Notes: generated from the letters alone by a model not told the origin. A stretch of DNA of 64,000 nt from Sphingobacteriaceae bacterium (GCA_023251725.1 JAHEYG010000002.1:17578-81577); one strand, 5' to 3'; positions 44,353-54,027 are shown, counted from the first letter of the stretch. Program-made: numbers and translations.

Positions 44353-44976
44353 ATGAAAAAAATTTACTTTATTTTATTTGCTTGTGTTGCTTTTTTAAAT
44401 TCAAAAGCAACTTCCTTTACTGTTAACATTGCAGGTTTCTCTTATTCTCCATCAAGTTTAACAGTAACTGTTGGAGATGTAATCACTATCGGAGCCAGCG
44501 GAATCCATCCTCTTGTTCAGGTCGATGCCGCTGCATATGCTGCTCCCTCTAATACCGCAATGGCCGGTGGTTGGGGAGTTCAAACTTCAACCTACACTTT
44601 TACTGTTGCTACTGTTGGTACCATTTATTATTTATGCCAAAATCATTATCTCTCGGGTATGAAAGGTTCAATTACAGTTAACGCCGCCGGTGTAGTTGAA
44701 AACACTGCATTTATTAATCAGTTTAATTTGTATCCTAATCCTGCGCAAAATAATGTGCAAGTTGGCTTCAACTTAACTAATTCTTCTAACGTAAGTGTAA
44801 AATTATTTAATTTGTTAGGACAAGAAGTTTCTATTCTTTCGCCCAACACTTTTTTAGCAGAGGGAAATTATAATTTCAATTACGAATTGCCTTCCAACAT
44901 TAGCAACGGAAGTTATTTTATGGAAGTATCTTCCAACGATAAAAAATCTACCAAAAAACTAATTGTAAATAAATAG
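44353..44976 (+). CDS. Secreted cupredoxin (plastocyanin-like) with T9SS type A sorting domain
   Basis: ATG 44353 gives a signal peptide (MKKIYFILFACVAFLNSKAT). The first domain (about residues 21-112) is a single cupredoxin: NIAGFSYSPSSLTVTVGDVI, then the type 1 copper ligands His52 (SGIHPLVQV), Cys95, His98 and Met103 (CQNHYLSGMKG). The second (about 124-207) is a type A sorting domain (LYPNPAQNNVQVGF to KKLIVNK). So it is probably a copper electron carrier exported and attached at the cell surface, an unusual place for one. A terminator follows. Start at GTG 44323 is possible but adds no signal features. Confidence 0.85.
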   Translation: MKKIYFILFACVAFLNSKATSFTVNIAGFSYSPSSLTVTVGDVITIGASGIHPLVQVDAAAYAAPSNTAMAGGWGVQTSTYTFTVATVGTIYYLCQNHYLSGMKGSITVNAAGVVENTAFINQFNLYPNPAQNNVQVGFNLTNSSNVSVKLFNLLGQEVSILSPNTFLAEGNYNFNYELPSNISNGSYFMEVSSNDKKSTKKLIVNK

Positions 44977-45034
44977 TTTCTGCAAGTTCAGCTACCATTT
45001 TCTTTCGAAAGAAATTATAAACTATAATAAAATT

Positions 45035-45070
45035 AAAAAGCCGCTCCAGCTAACAGAGCGGCTTTTTTTT
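45035..45070. terminator. Intrinsic terminator between convergent genes
   Basis: Stem aaaaagccgctc / gagcggcttttt with a 9-nt loop and flanking A- and T-runs; it can serve the cupredoxin gene on plus and the SPOR gene on minus. Confidence 0.9.
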
Positions 45071-45077
45071 GTAACCA

Positions 45078-45122
45078 ACCTACCTTCCGTTACGCCAGCT
45101 AATGCTACGGCAGGCAGGCAAC
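45078..45122. repeat. Possible dispersed repeat (ccgttacgccagctaatgctacggcagg)
   Basis: A GC-richer stretch with partial self-complementarity (cctaccttccgttacg, ctacggcaggcagg) stands out from its AT-rich surroundings. It looks like the short palindromic spacers common in Bacteroidota; only one copy is in the window. Confidence 0.35.
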
Positions 45123-45133
45123 CAACACTATTT

Positions 45134-47311
45134 TTAATTTACTGACTTACCAAAAAAGTCAACCATAATTAATTCTTCTAAAGTATAACGTTTGCCATCA
45201 ATGAATCCTACAATCCAGGCATCCGTTTGTCCTTTTGCAATTGCTTTTTGTCTTTGCACCTCGGCGTCTTTAATAGTTTTAAATTCTAATTGTGTAAATC
45301 GTGTAATTCCATCGGGATAATCAACCACTTCGGGTTTACCATACTGAATTAAATGATTGTATTTATAATTTTCGGGGTGACGATAGGCTGCAATCTGAAC
45401 TTTAAAAATCATTTTACCCGCACAATAATTTCCGCCAATGGCCAATAATTTTTTATAAATGGCCGGATCGTTAAGTGACTTTCCTTTTAAAGCGGTAAAA
45501 TCCGGCAATGGTCCGCCCGGATCGCAAGGTTCATTTGTTACAGGATTGTCGGGATTATTCGGGTTGTTGGGATTATTTGGATTGTTTGGATTATTTGGGT
45601 TGTTGGGATTGTTTGGATTATTTGGGTTGTTGGGATTGTTTGGATTATTTGTTGCAACAGTTTCTGAAGTTGTTGTTGTAGTTTTTGTTGGATTTGAAAC
45701 TACATCGGTTGGTGTTTTACCCGAATACAAATAAATATCTTTTTTTACTTCTAAAAATTTAGCAAGACCTTCCACATCAAATTCTTCTTCTACCGGATCG
45801 TAACCGTTAGCAGTTACTTTTATTTTATATACCGAGCCCGGACTCAAAGCCAAAAGATATTTTCCGGTGGAAGAGTTAGAATAATACGGTCCAATTAAAG
45901 TAGAGGTACTCATTTTAAAAACTTCAATTTTACTTTCTATAGGTTTATCATCACCATAAATAGTACCTTTTAGCATAGCAACAATTGGTCGGTCGCCCAA
46001 AATACCGGGCGTTACCATATAAATATCTTGTTTACCTTTTCCGCCCGCCGAACCTCTGTCGGAAGAAAAGAAACCTTTATCGCCACGTGCATTAATTACG
46101 TAATAACGGTCGGCTTCCGTAGTATTGAGCGGTATGCCCATATTTTTTGGCTCTGTCCAATCGTTATCTCTTCTTACCGAAAACATAATATCATAATCTC
46201 CAATACTGGTATGACCTTTAGAACTAAAAAACATGGTGATGCCATCCGGGTGAATAAATGGCGCATCTTCGTCGTAAATTGTATTAATAGAAGGACCTAA
46301 ATTTGTAGCCGGCGCCCAATCGCCATTTATTTTTTCTGAAATCCAAATATCTCGTCCTCCTATTCCGCCCGGACGTTCGCTGGCGAAATATAAATAATGG
46401 CCGTCGGCCGATAGTGAGCAGCTTCCTTCCCAGGCATCGGTATTAATGTTTTTATTTAAATGAACCGGCGACGACCATTCGGTACCATTTAAAGTGCACA
46501 TGTATATATCACCCTTGTCTTTATCGGTACTATTAAACGTAAATAAAAATTGTCCGTCGGGCGAAATAGCAATGGCACCATCGTTACCCTTGGTATTTAT
46601 TGATTTTATTCCAATAGGTTCGCCCCATGTGGAGTCGGAAGTTTTTAAACTCATATAAACATCTTCATGAAAATAACCTTCTTCTTCATCCGGCTTCAAA
46701 TCGTCATTTTCTTTTCCCCCCATACTTTTTTTGCCAACGTAAGTAAAAATAAGCATCGATTCATCAGCTGTAATAATAGGAACGTATTCTGATTCTTCGG
46801 TATTAACAGCACCACTTATATTACTGATATCGGCTTCTACTTTTTTATCGAGTAACTCTTTACCATTTTTACAGTTTTTAAGGGCGAGATTCGCGTCAGC
46901 TATTAACGGTTTATCATCTTCATTTATTTTAGTTCCTTTTCCTGCAATAAAAGCTTCGAAGCTTCTAACGGCCTCGTCGAACCGATAATTTATATGATAT
47001 GCTTTTCCTAAATAATAATCTACTACTTTATCATGGTCCTGATTACCGCGTTTAAGATCTTCAAAGATTTCGATGGCACGCAATTTTTTTTCGGGATAAA
47101 ACAGGCAACAGTATCCTAATTTAAATTTGAAATCAAGGTTTTTAGGGTTTTTAGCAAAAAGTTTATCAAATAAAACGTAAGCTTTACTGAATTCTTTATT
47201 GTTAAACAAGAAAGTGGCCTGCTCTTCGAGGTCTTTGTTAGATTGCGACCGCACACTAAACGCCAATAAGAACAGCATTAATACCAATGAAACCGTAAAC
47301 TTATTTTGCAT
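45134..47311 (-). CDS. PorE-like protein: TPR, beta-propeller, carboxypeptidase-regulatory-like and SPOR-like domains
   Basis: A 725-residue secreted or periplasmic protein: signal peptide (ends SVRSQS), TPR-like helices (about residues 25-165), a PD40 propeller (about 175-430) with blades such as ISPDGQFLFTF, YLYFASERPGGIGGRDIW, TMFFSSKGHTSIGDYDI and KGFFSSDRGS, a carboxypeptidase-regulatory-like beta domain (KGTIYGDDKPIESKIEVF), a linker of about eleven NNP tripeptides, and a C-terminal SPOR-like domain (FKVQIAAYRHPENY, then RFTQLEFKTIKDAE). In PorE-type proteins the last domain is OmpA-like; here SPOR would provide peptidoglycan contact instead. It stands alone on its strand. Confidence 0.82.
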   Translation of the reverse strand: MQNKFTVSLVLMLFLLAFSVRSQSNKDLEEQATFLFNNKEFSKAYVLFDKLFAKNPKNLDFKFKLGYCCLFYPEKKLRAIEIFEDLKRGNQDHDKVVDYYLGKAYHINYRFDEAVRSFEAFIAGKGTKINEDDKPLIADANLALKNCKNGKELLDKKVEADISNISGAVNTEESEYVPIITADESMLIFTYVGKKSMGGKENDDLKPDEEEGYFHEDVYMSLKTSDSTWGEPIGIKSINTKGNDGAIAISPDGQFLFTFNSTDKDKGDIYMCTLNGTEWSSPVHLNKNINTDAWEGSCSLSADGHYLYFASERPGGIGGRDIWISEKINGDWAPATNLGPSINTIYDEDAPFIHPDGITMFFSSKGHTSIGDYDIMFSVRRDNDWTEPKNMGIPLNTTEADRYYVINARGDKGFFSSDRGSAGGKGKQDIYMVTPGILGDRPIVAMLKGTIYGDDKPIESKIEVFKMSTSTLIGPYYSNSSTGKYLLALSPGSVYKIKVTANGYDPVEEEFDVEGLAKFLEVKKDIYLYSGKTPTDVVSNPTKTTTTTSETVATNNPNNPNNPNNPNNPNNPNNPNNPNNPNNPNNPDNPVTNEPCDPGGPLPDFTALKGKSLNDPAIYKKLLAIGGNYCAGKMIFKVQIAAYRHPENYKYNHLIQYGKPEVVDYPDGITRFTQLEFKTIKDAEVQRQKAIAKGQTDAWIVGFIDGKRYTLEELIMVDFFGKSVN
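45547..45651 (-). repeat. Tandem 9-bp repeat encoding (Asn-Asn-Pro)n
   Basis: Inside the SPOR-protein gene, about eleven nearly identical 9-bp units (aataatcca-type on the coding strand) encode an NNP linker. Alternating synonymous variants in a longer 27-bp-like order point to duplication of larger blocks. Confidence 0.9.
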
Positions 47312-47522
47312 AATAAAGGGTTAATAACACGAAACTAAAGTTCTGTTTTTTACACGCGGTATATCACAGCAACTCAAGAACTTATTAAAAAGGGAGTCTT
47401 AATAACTCTGAGTGCCGATAATTATCAAGCTTAAATAACTTTTTACTCTTAATAATTAATTTTTTACTTACAAGTTGCCATTATTAATTTATTTAGATTA
47501 GCCTTTTTGAGGAATTATTTTT

Positions 47523-50500
47523 TTGATTAAAAATTGTATTTATATTTTCCTGATTTTTTGTGCCCTTTATAATAACAGGGCAGCTGCTTTTATTTCAGAA
47601 TCTTCAATTTTAAAATTTTCTCATCCGGTTAAAAAGCATATTAAAAAAACCAAACCTGCAATTACCGATACGCTTAAAATTTTAACAGATACAATACCTA
47701 CTAAACCGGTTTCTCAAATTAAATCAGAATCCAACAAAATACTTAATGAGGAAACTGCTTTTAAATGGGAAATAAAATTACTGGGTTTTTTATTTTTGAT
47801 GATTACTATTTTGGCGTTTGCGTTTTTTTTAAGAAAGAATCGAATTGTCAAAAACAATTTAAACAACTCTTCCAATTCTATTTTTATTAATCTTAAATCG
47901 GCCCGTTTACTTCTTTTTTTCGGAACTCTAATAATTCCAATAGCAGCTCTTTCGTTTTCGGTAATTCATAAAGACTACGATATTAAATTAAAATTATCTT
48001 TTATTTTAGGAGCCATAACATTTGTTGCAGTAGCATTTACTTATTTATCTAGAAAAAGCAGAGAACATATTTCGTTAATTTTAATGTGTGTTTACGGCTC
48101 AGTAGTGTGTTACTATATGTTTCTGGTTTATTATTCATCCCTTCATCCGTTTTTTATTCTGGCACAAATTATTTCAATTAGTTTGGGAACGGTGCTTTTT
48201 GATAAAACAAAACACCATCTTTTTTTCTCGCTTGCCGTAACATTTATCTCTTTAATAATTTCGATTGCGGTAAACCAACCGGCTTTCAGCAATATTTTAT
48301 ATTTGCTGGCTATAGTTTGTATTTTATTTGTTTCTATAATTTCTACTTACATCCGATTAAGTTTATCCGATAAATTAATTTTTGCGGATACGGTGATTAA
48401 CGACGGAAGCTCGCTGGTAATGGCGGCCAATGAAACCGGCGATGTTATTTATATCAATAAAACATTTACAAAAGTATTGGGATTTACTGAAGAAGACGCC
48501 TTAGGAAAAGGCTGGTGGAAAGTGAGAAAAGTTATTTCGAACGATAATAATCCGTACGACAAAATTAAACGGGGCGAAATTGAAAGCACCGCTACCGTTT
48601 TATTAGAAACTAAAAATAAAAGTCACCGCTGGATACAATGGAACAATACAAAATTATCTAATGGTGTGTTTGTTGGGATAGGAACTGATATTACCGAACG
48701 CCGCGAGTACGAGCAACGTTTCAGGCAATTGGTTGAAACCGCCAACGACATTATTTACACCACCGATGAGAAAGGAAAAATTAATTATATTAATGAAGTG
48801 GGAACAAGATTTACCGGTTTTAGTAAAGAAGAATTAATGAGCCAAAGTTATATGATGCTCGTTGATGAAGTTTACAAAAACAAAGTGGCCGACTTTTATA
48901 AACTTCAAATTAAAAATAAAAGTGCCGAATCGTATTTTGAATTTCCATGCAAAACAAAATCGGGTAAAATTCTTTGGGTGGGACAATCGGTGTTAAACAA
49001 ATTTAGCGAAGTTACCGGCGAGTTTACCAGCGCACAGGTAATTTGCAGAGATATTACTGAACGGGTATTTGTTGAACAAAAATTAAAACAGCACAATGCC
49101 GATTTAAATGTAATTAATCAGGTAAAAGAAATTATTTTGGGAGCCAATGATGCGGCCACTATGTACAGGGATATTTTAAAACTTTTGGGTGCTAATTCCG
49201 ACAAAAGCAGTTTTTTCAGCCTCGGCATTTTTTCGATGAATAGCAATACTTTAAAAACTATTTTTTTGGATACGTATGATAAAAACATTACCGAAAATTC
49301 CTTTCCTGTTAAAGCTGCTCACGTAAATTTTGTTGCCGAAAACAAAACTTTTATTTTAAATGTTAGCAGTAATAACGAAGCCATTAAAATATATAGTGAA
49401 TTACAACAGCCTTTTGGGAAATATAAATCGGCTGTATTAATGCCCATTGTTAATTCTAAAAAAACCTATGGCTTCGTAGGTTTCTTTTCGCTGGCCGAAA
49501 ATGTGTATCAGATGGATCATTATAATTTAGTAAAAGATATTTGCACCAGCTTAGCCGGGTTTTTTGTACAGTACGAACAGCTACAGATTATTGAAGAAAC
49601 CAATAGGCGCATACAAAATTATTCGGAGCAACTCGAAATTTTAAACGAATCAAAAGCTTTACTTATTACTTATAATAATCTCAACGATTTATATTACGGT
49701 ATGATTGGTTTGCTTTATGATAAAATTCAAAATATTTATCGTGTAAGTATTTTGGTTCATGAATTAGATAAAGGTTTAGGCACTTTGTTTTTTAGGGATG
49801 AAGAATCAAAAGAAATTGGAAGTAAAATAATTCTCACCAAAGATGTACCCAACATACCGCATCATTTAAAGGGTCGCATTTACGAAAAACAAAATTTTGA
49901 AGCCGAAGAGTTAAGCAACGAAGATAAATTTTGGCAAGCCAAAGATGTTAAATCCATTATTAGTTTACCGATAATGATTAACCGAAATTTATTTGCTTCG
50001 GTAAATTTATTGTCAAAAATTCCCAACAATTTTACTGATCGTCAAAAATTAATTATTTGCGAAATAAACGAATCGGCCGCCACCGTAATCGAACAAATTC
50101 AATTTAAAGATATTATCTCCCAAAAAAATAAAGACATCTCCGACAATATTAATTACGCTAAACGCATTCAAAGCGCCCTAATGCCCAGCGAAGATTTACT
50201 CAATAAATTATTGCCCGAATCGTTTTTAATTTTTAGTCAGCGCGACTCATTGGGCGGCGATTTTTATTGGTTCGAACAGCGCGATGATAATATTTTTATA
50301 GCCGCGGGCGATTGTACTGGCCACGGCATATCAGGCTCGCTGCTTACCATTTTAGCTTCCGATTATATTAAACAAGCCGTGGAAGTAAAAAATTTAATTG
50401 ACCCAGGATTAATTTTAGAATATTTAAATGAATCGCTGCAAGGCACTTTAAATAAATACAGCGAAGAAGATGAAATTTTAGACGGACTTGATATTTCGTT

Positions 50501-50894
50501 TGGAGTGTATAATATTAAAACCAATTTATTTTTATTTGCTTCGGCCATGCATAATTTTTATCTGGCGCGCAATAACGAATTAATCGAATACAAAGGCAAC
50601 CGCAAACCCATTGGACGAGTAAATGAAATGAGCGCTCAGGACCTTAATTTTACAACTCACGTTATTACCCTCGAAAAAAACGATGTGGTGTATTTTACTA
50701 CCGATGGTTATACCGATCAGTTTCATTTTAAAACCGAAAAACGTTTTACCCGAATTAGATTAAAACAATTACTGCTTCAAATAAATGATAAATCGGTTAA
50801 AGAACAAAAAGAAATTTTGTTGGCCGAGCATCACAAATGGCGCGGCGATTTAAGTCAAACCGACGATATTTGTTTTATTGGATTTAAAATTTAA
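47523..50894 (+). CDS. Membrane PAS-GAF sensor with C-terminal SpoIIE/PP2C phosphatase
   Basis: The likely start is TTG 47523, preceded by a gaggaa sequence, because it opens a signal-peptide-like segment and the next ATG lies about 78 codons in. Then come about six or seven membrane helices (residues 80-285), two PAS domains (about 295-400 and 400-520, separated by DITERREYEQRFRQLV), two GAF-like domains (about 530-690 and 715-860), the linker KNKDISDNINYAKRIQSALMP and a SpoIIE phosphatase domain with GGDFYW (~911), GDCTGHG (~929), TTDGYTDQF (~1059) and TDD near the end. It would dephosphorylate a partner such as an anti-sigma antagonist; none is encoded nearby. Confidence 0.88.
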   Translation: MIKNCIYIFLIFCALYNNRAAAFISESSILKFSHPVKKHIKKTKPAITDTLKILTDTIPTKPVSQIKSESNKILNEETAFKWEIKLLGFLFLMITILAFAFFLRKNRIVKNNLNNSSNSIFINLKSARLLLFFGTLIIPIAALSFSVIHKDYDIKLKLSFILGAITFVAVAFTYLSRKSREHISLILMCVYGSVVCYYMFLVYYSSLHPFFILAQIISISLGTVLFDKTKHHLFFSLAVTFISLIISIAVNQPAFSNILYLLAIVCILFVSIISTYIRLSLSDKLIFADTVINDGSSLVMAANETGDVIYINKTFTKVLGFTEEDALGKGWWKVRKVISNDNNPYDKIKRGEIESTATVLLETKNKSHRWIQWNNTKLSNGVFVGIGTDITERREYEQRFRQLVETANDIIYTTDEKGKINYINEVGTRFTGFSKEELMSQSYMMLVDEVYKNKVADFYKLQIKNKSAESYFEFPCKTKSGKILWVGQSVLNKFSEVTGEFTSAQVICRDITERVFVEQKLKQHNADLNVINQVKEIILGANDAATMYRDILKLLGANSDKSSFFSLGIFSMNSNTLKTIFLDTYDKNITENSFPVKAAHVNFVAENKTFILNVSSNNEAIKIYSELQQPFGKYKSAVLMPIVNSKKTYGFVGFFSLAENVYQMDHYNLVKDICTSLAGFFVQYEQLQIIEETNRRIQNYSEQLEILNESKALLITYNNLNDLYYGMIGLLYDKIQNIYRVSILVHELDKGLGTLFFRDEESKEIGSKIILTKDVPNIPHHLKGRIYEKQNFEAEELSNEDKFWQAKDVKSIISLPIMINRNLFASVNLLSKIPNNFTDRQKLIICEINESAATVIEQIQFKDIISQKNKDISDNINYAKRIQSALMPSEDLLNKLLPESFLIFSQRDSLGGDFYWFEQRDDNIFIAAGDCTGHGISGSLLTILASDYIKQAVEVKNLIDPGLILEYLNESLQGTLNKYSEEDEILDGLDISFGVYNIKTNLFLFASAMHNFYLARNNELIEYKGNRKPIGRVNEMSAQDLNFTTHVITLEKNDVVYFTTDGYTDQFHFKTEKRFTRIRLKQLLLQINDKSVKEQKEILLAEHHKWRGDLSQTDDICFIGFKI

Positions 50895-50896
50895 AA

Positions 50897-53710
50897 TTAT
50901 TCCAGAATAATTTTTGAACTTGTGGTTCCTTCCTCATTAAATAATTTTAAAAAATAAATTCCTCTGCTCCAATTAGAAGAATTGATGATGGTAGAACCAC
51001 TCAGCTTATTTTCGTAAACCAACTTTCCGGTAGCATCGTAAATAAAAATTTGGTTACTTAATTTATTATTGATATTAATGTGAAGCTGATTAGTGGCAGG
51101 ATTGGGAAATACCAAAACTTTATTATTGGCCAAACTTATTTGTTTAACTCCCACCGTTGAAGCTACCGTATTGTATTTTATTTGCGCGTTAACGGCACTC
51201 AATTGCAAATCGGCTAAATCATCACCCCCAATTAAAGCATAGGCGGTTACAATAGTCTGCCCTGGCGCCAGTGTAAACGGACCGTTACTCATCACATTAC
51301 ACACATCATTACCCATACCTGCACCGCCGGCGTTGAACCTGTTATTTTTTAAAGTTTTATATTTTAAAATGGTGCTGTATCCTGCGGCTAAACTTATATC
51401 GTAACCTCCTCCGCCACCCGCCAAATTATCAATGGCGTAAAATGATGGAGTACTGTAATGCGTTAATAATTTTATTCCGGCATATTTGCCACCCGCATCC
51501 GTACACCAGCTGTATCCCATTGAATCGGGTGCAGAATAAGCCGATTTATTATTGGCATAATTATTTATATCCCAATCCGCAAAAATTCCCACACGTAAAC
51601 CTGTTAAACTAACTGTATTGGTATTTGTAATTTCGTATTCCCAAATAACATATTTTCTGTTGGGCGCCGTGTTCCATGCATAATTACGCTGAACAACATC
51701 CACTCCAATTATTGTAGTTGACACCGCATCGTCAAATTCAGTGTAGGTATCAAAATCACTTTTTGGGGCCACTAAAACTTTATTAATAGCATTTTGTATT
51801 CCAAAATCTGCATCATTAGTAGCACCCACTGCACGTATCACATCCGAAACCTTAGTGGTATCTGTACCAATCATTAAACCGCCATCATACAAAATACTGT
51901 TTCCATTGTAAACAAATCCTAATCCCTGAATCTGTCCATCCTGATTATAGCCAATTTTTCCTTTACTGGTAGAAGTGGTTAAAATATCGTTGATGGTAAT
52001 ATTAATATAATCGGCATTTACATAAATGGTAAAAAATTGTGAAGCTGTGTAACTTCCGTCTTTAAAATCTAATCTGAAATCAATTGGAGCATTAGAAGCA
52101 AACACACCGCTTAATTTAAATGCAAAAGGTGTAGCTGTATTGGTTTTAGTTCCCAACATATTTATTACTCCCAAATTAATGGTATTGGAAACAATTTGTG
52201 CTTGTGCCGATAAAGCCACCATCGTTGCGTTTAACGCAGAAGTTGGCGCCAGATAATTAGTAAATAACCCTCCGATAAAAATGGTATCGCCCGCCACAAA
52301 AATTCCATCGTTATGATCAACAATATTAAGGTTACTATAAACAATTGCAGGGGAAACAGGATCGGTTAGTGCACGAAATAAATTTATTCTTCCGGTTCCT
52401 AATTTATTTGGCACCGTTGCATTGGCCGCAATTCCATAAATATTATCAGCGGTTTGTTTTAATCTTTCTCCCACTTGCAAAGCCGAGTACGCAGGATAAA
52501 AACTTCTTACAATGGCCGCCGCTCCCGCAACAACAGGAGAGGCCATTGAAGTTCCTGTTTGTAAACTATACCCTGTTCCAGTCCAGGTCGAATTAATATT
52601 TGTTCCGGGCGCGCACACATCAATAAAATATCCATAATTAGAAGTAAAATTTCTGGCATCAGTATTTAATGTGTTCGCTACTGCTGTTACATATTGGTAC
52701 GCCGCCGGAAAAAATTCCTGATCCAAACCATTGTTACCGGCCGCACAAACTACTAAAACATCTTTGTTAATTGTGGCGTAGGTACAAATATCCTGACCAT
52801 ACTGTCCGCCACCAATGCCACCCCACGAACAATTAATTACTTTGCAACCATGGTCGGCAGCGTATTTAATTCCTTCATAAGCCGCCACTAAACTTCCGGC
52901 AGCGTCAGCAATTTTAACCGGTAAAAATTTACATTTAAAACCAATTCCGGCGCCGCCAATATTATTATCGGTACTTGCTGCAGCAATACCGCAAACATGA
53001 ATTCCGTGCGGACCTTGACCTGCAGCCGGAGGCCATGTTGGATCATTATCGTTGCTTCCTAAATCCCAACCGCTAAAATTATCAATGTAACCGTCACCGT
53101 CATTATCTGCTAAATCAATCGGGTCGGCATAATTATGTTTTATGTTTCCTTGTAAATCGGGGTGGGTGGGCTCCGTTCCAGTATCGGTAATTCCAATTAT
53201 TGTATTAGAATCGCCCTTACTGATATTCCAGCCGTTATAAGCATCAATTCTTCCAATGTGATATTGCGACAAGGGTGTTGACATAGGATCATTAGGAGAA
53301 TAACAGGTTTTAGGAATGAAATGCGGTTCTGCATAAACTAAAACTCCCGTTGAAAGTAAAAGGTTTATGTTTTTTTCTATTGGAGAATTGGCTGAAAATT
53401 TAATTTCATAAATTAAAGATAAATCGGCGTAAGCATATCCATCCTTATTAAATTTTTGATTAGGCGCCAATTCATATTTAAACTTTTTTGCTATTGAAAC
53501 AGATCCTAAGCTGTTTAATTTATTTTGCAAATTGGATATATTGATTCCTGTTTCATTGCAAAACGAACGGTAATTGTCTTTCACTTTAAAAATAATAGTG
53601 TTGCTTATATAATCGGAAGGGCTTATTCCTTTCGGTAATTTATAAGACGATTGTGCATTGGCCGAAAAACAAAATGCAATAATTAAACTAAGAAAATAAA
53701 AATTTTTCAT
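50897..53710 (-). CDS. Secreted subtilisin-family serine protease with T9SS type A sorting domain
   Basis: The 937-residue product has a signal peptide (ends CFSANAQ), an inhibitor-like propeptide (about residues 31-133) and a complete S8 catalytic domain: Asp176 (GITDTGTEP), His235 (GPHGIHVCG), oxyanion Asn326 (AAGNNG) and Ser388 (GTSMASPVV). After it come about 450 residues of beta-rich sequence, including an Ig-like region and a domain with AYNWNTAP-like repeats of the type seen in surface proteases, and a type A sorting domain (VFPNPATNQLHININ to SSKIILE). Extracellular protein breakdown is the likely role. It converges on the SpoIIE gene, with only 2 bp between stop codons. Confidence 0.92.
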   Translation of the reverse strand: MKNFYFLSLIIAFCFSANAQSSYKLPKGISPSDYISNTIIFKVKDNYRSFCNETGINISNLQNKLNSLGSVSIAKKFKYELAPNQKFNKDGYAYADLSLIYEIKFSANSPIEKNINLLLSTGVLVYAEPHFIPKTCYSPNDPMSTPLSQYHIGRIDAYNGWNISKGDSNTIIGITDTGTEPTHPDLQGNIKHNYADPIDLADNDGDGYIDNFSGWDLGSNDNDPTWPPAAGQGPHGIHVCGIAAASTDNNIGGAGIGFKCKFLPVKIADAAGSLVAAYEGIKYAADHGCKVINCSWGGIGGGQYGQDICTYATINKDVLVVCAAGNNGLDQEFFPAAYQYVTAVANTLNTDARNFTSNYGYFIDVCAPGTNINSTWTGTGYSLQTGTSMASPVVAGAAAIVRSFYPAYSALQVGERLKQTADNIYGIAANATVPNKLGTGRINLFRALTDPVSPAIVYSNLNIVDHNDGIFVAGDTIFIGGLFTNYLAPTSALNATMVALSAQAQIVSNTINLGVINMLGTKTNTATPFAFKLSGVFASNAPIDFRLDFKDGSYTASQFFTIYVNADYINITINDILTTSTSKGKIGYNQDGQIQGLGFVYNGNSILYDGGLMIGTDTTKVSDVIRAVGATNDADFGIQNAINKVLVAPKSDFDTYTEFDDAVSTTIIGVDVVQRNYAWNTAPNRKYVIWEYEITNTNTVSLTGLRVGIFADWDINNYANNKSAYSAPDSMGYSWCTDAGGKYAGIKLLTHYSTPSFYAIDNLAGGGGGYDISLAAGYSTILKYKTLKNNRFNAGGAGMGNDVCNVMSNGPFTLAPGQTIVTAYALIGGDDLADLQLSAVNAQIKYNTVASTVGVKQISLANNKVLVFPNPATNQLHININNKLSNQIFIYDATGKLVYENKLSGSTIINSSNWSRGIYFLKLFNEEGTTSSKIILE

Positions 53711-53732
53711 GGGTATGGATTTGTAATATAAA

Positions 53733-53811
53733 CTTACGGATTAAATTCCTATAAAAAAAATTACCACTTGCATTTGCAGGAAGGTGAGAAGAAAATTTTT
53801 GCCTTTGGCAT
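53733..53811 (-). pseudogene. Duplicated 3' end of the leucine-rich-repeat gene (remnant)
   Basis: These 79 bp match 54561-54639, the 3' end of the LRR gene and its downstream flank, with 72 of 79 positions identical and no gaps by hand alignment. On the minus strand it still encodes MPKAKIFFSPSCKCKW followed by a stop. It marks the far border of the PIN module. Confidence 0.85.
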
Positions 53812-53883
53812 AAATAAAAAACTTAGAGTCCACCCGCAATGCACAACTGCCCCGTGTTACCGGCTTTGCTTTACTGTCTGCAG

Positions 53884-54027
53884 CTAAGCAATTTTTATTT
53901 TTCCGTCCCGAACTTGTTTTAAGAAGTCTTTTTGTTGCTCTAAAGTCATACCAACCATTTTAGCGGCTAATTTTTCTTTAATGGCTCTAAAAAAAGCTAC
54001 GGTGTCGAAAGATTTTTTAGTCTTCAT
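53884..54027 (-). CDS. Small protein (47 residues) coupled to PIN toxin, possible antitoxin
   Basis: ATG 54027 lies inside the end of the PIN gene (overlap 11 bp) and the frame ends TAG at 53886-53884. The peptide starts MKTKKSFDTVAFFRAIKEKL and contains MTLEQQKDFLKQVRDG, a charged, helical pattern of the kind seen in small partners of PIN genes. The order toxin first, partner second is reversed relative to most vapBC pairs. Translation is supported by the overlap and charge pattern; the antitoxin role is inferred from position only. Confidence 0.6.
   Translation of the reverse strand: MKTKKSFDTVAFFRAIKEKLAAKMVGMTLEQQKDFLKQVRDGKIKIA

Noticed and set aside
45459-45734. Plus-strand frame with LFGLFGLLG repeats
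   Set aside because: Antisense of the NNP repeat in the SPOR-protein gene, whose other domains prove the minus-strand frame.
53812-53883. Classical integron attC site next to the PIN module
   Set aside because: The segment is GC-richer than its surroundings, but I could not identify paired core sites with the required symmetry by eye.
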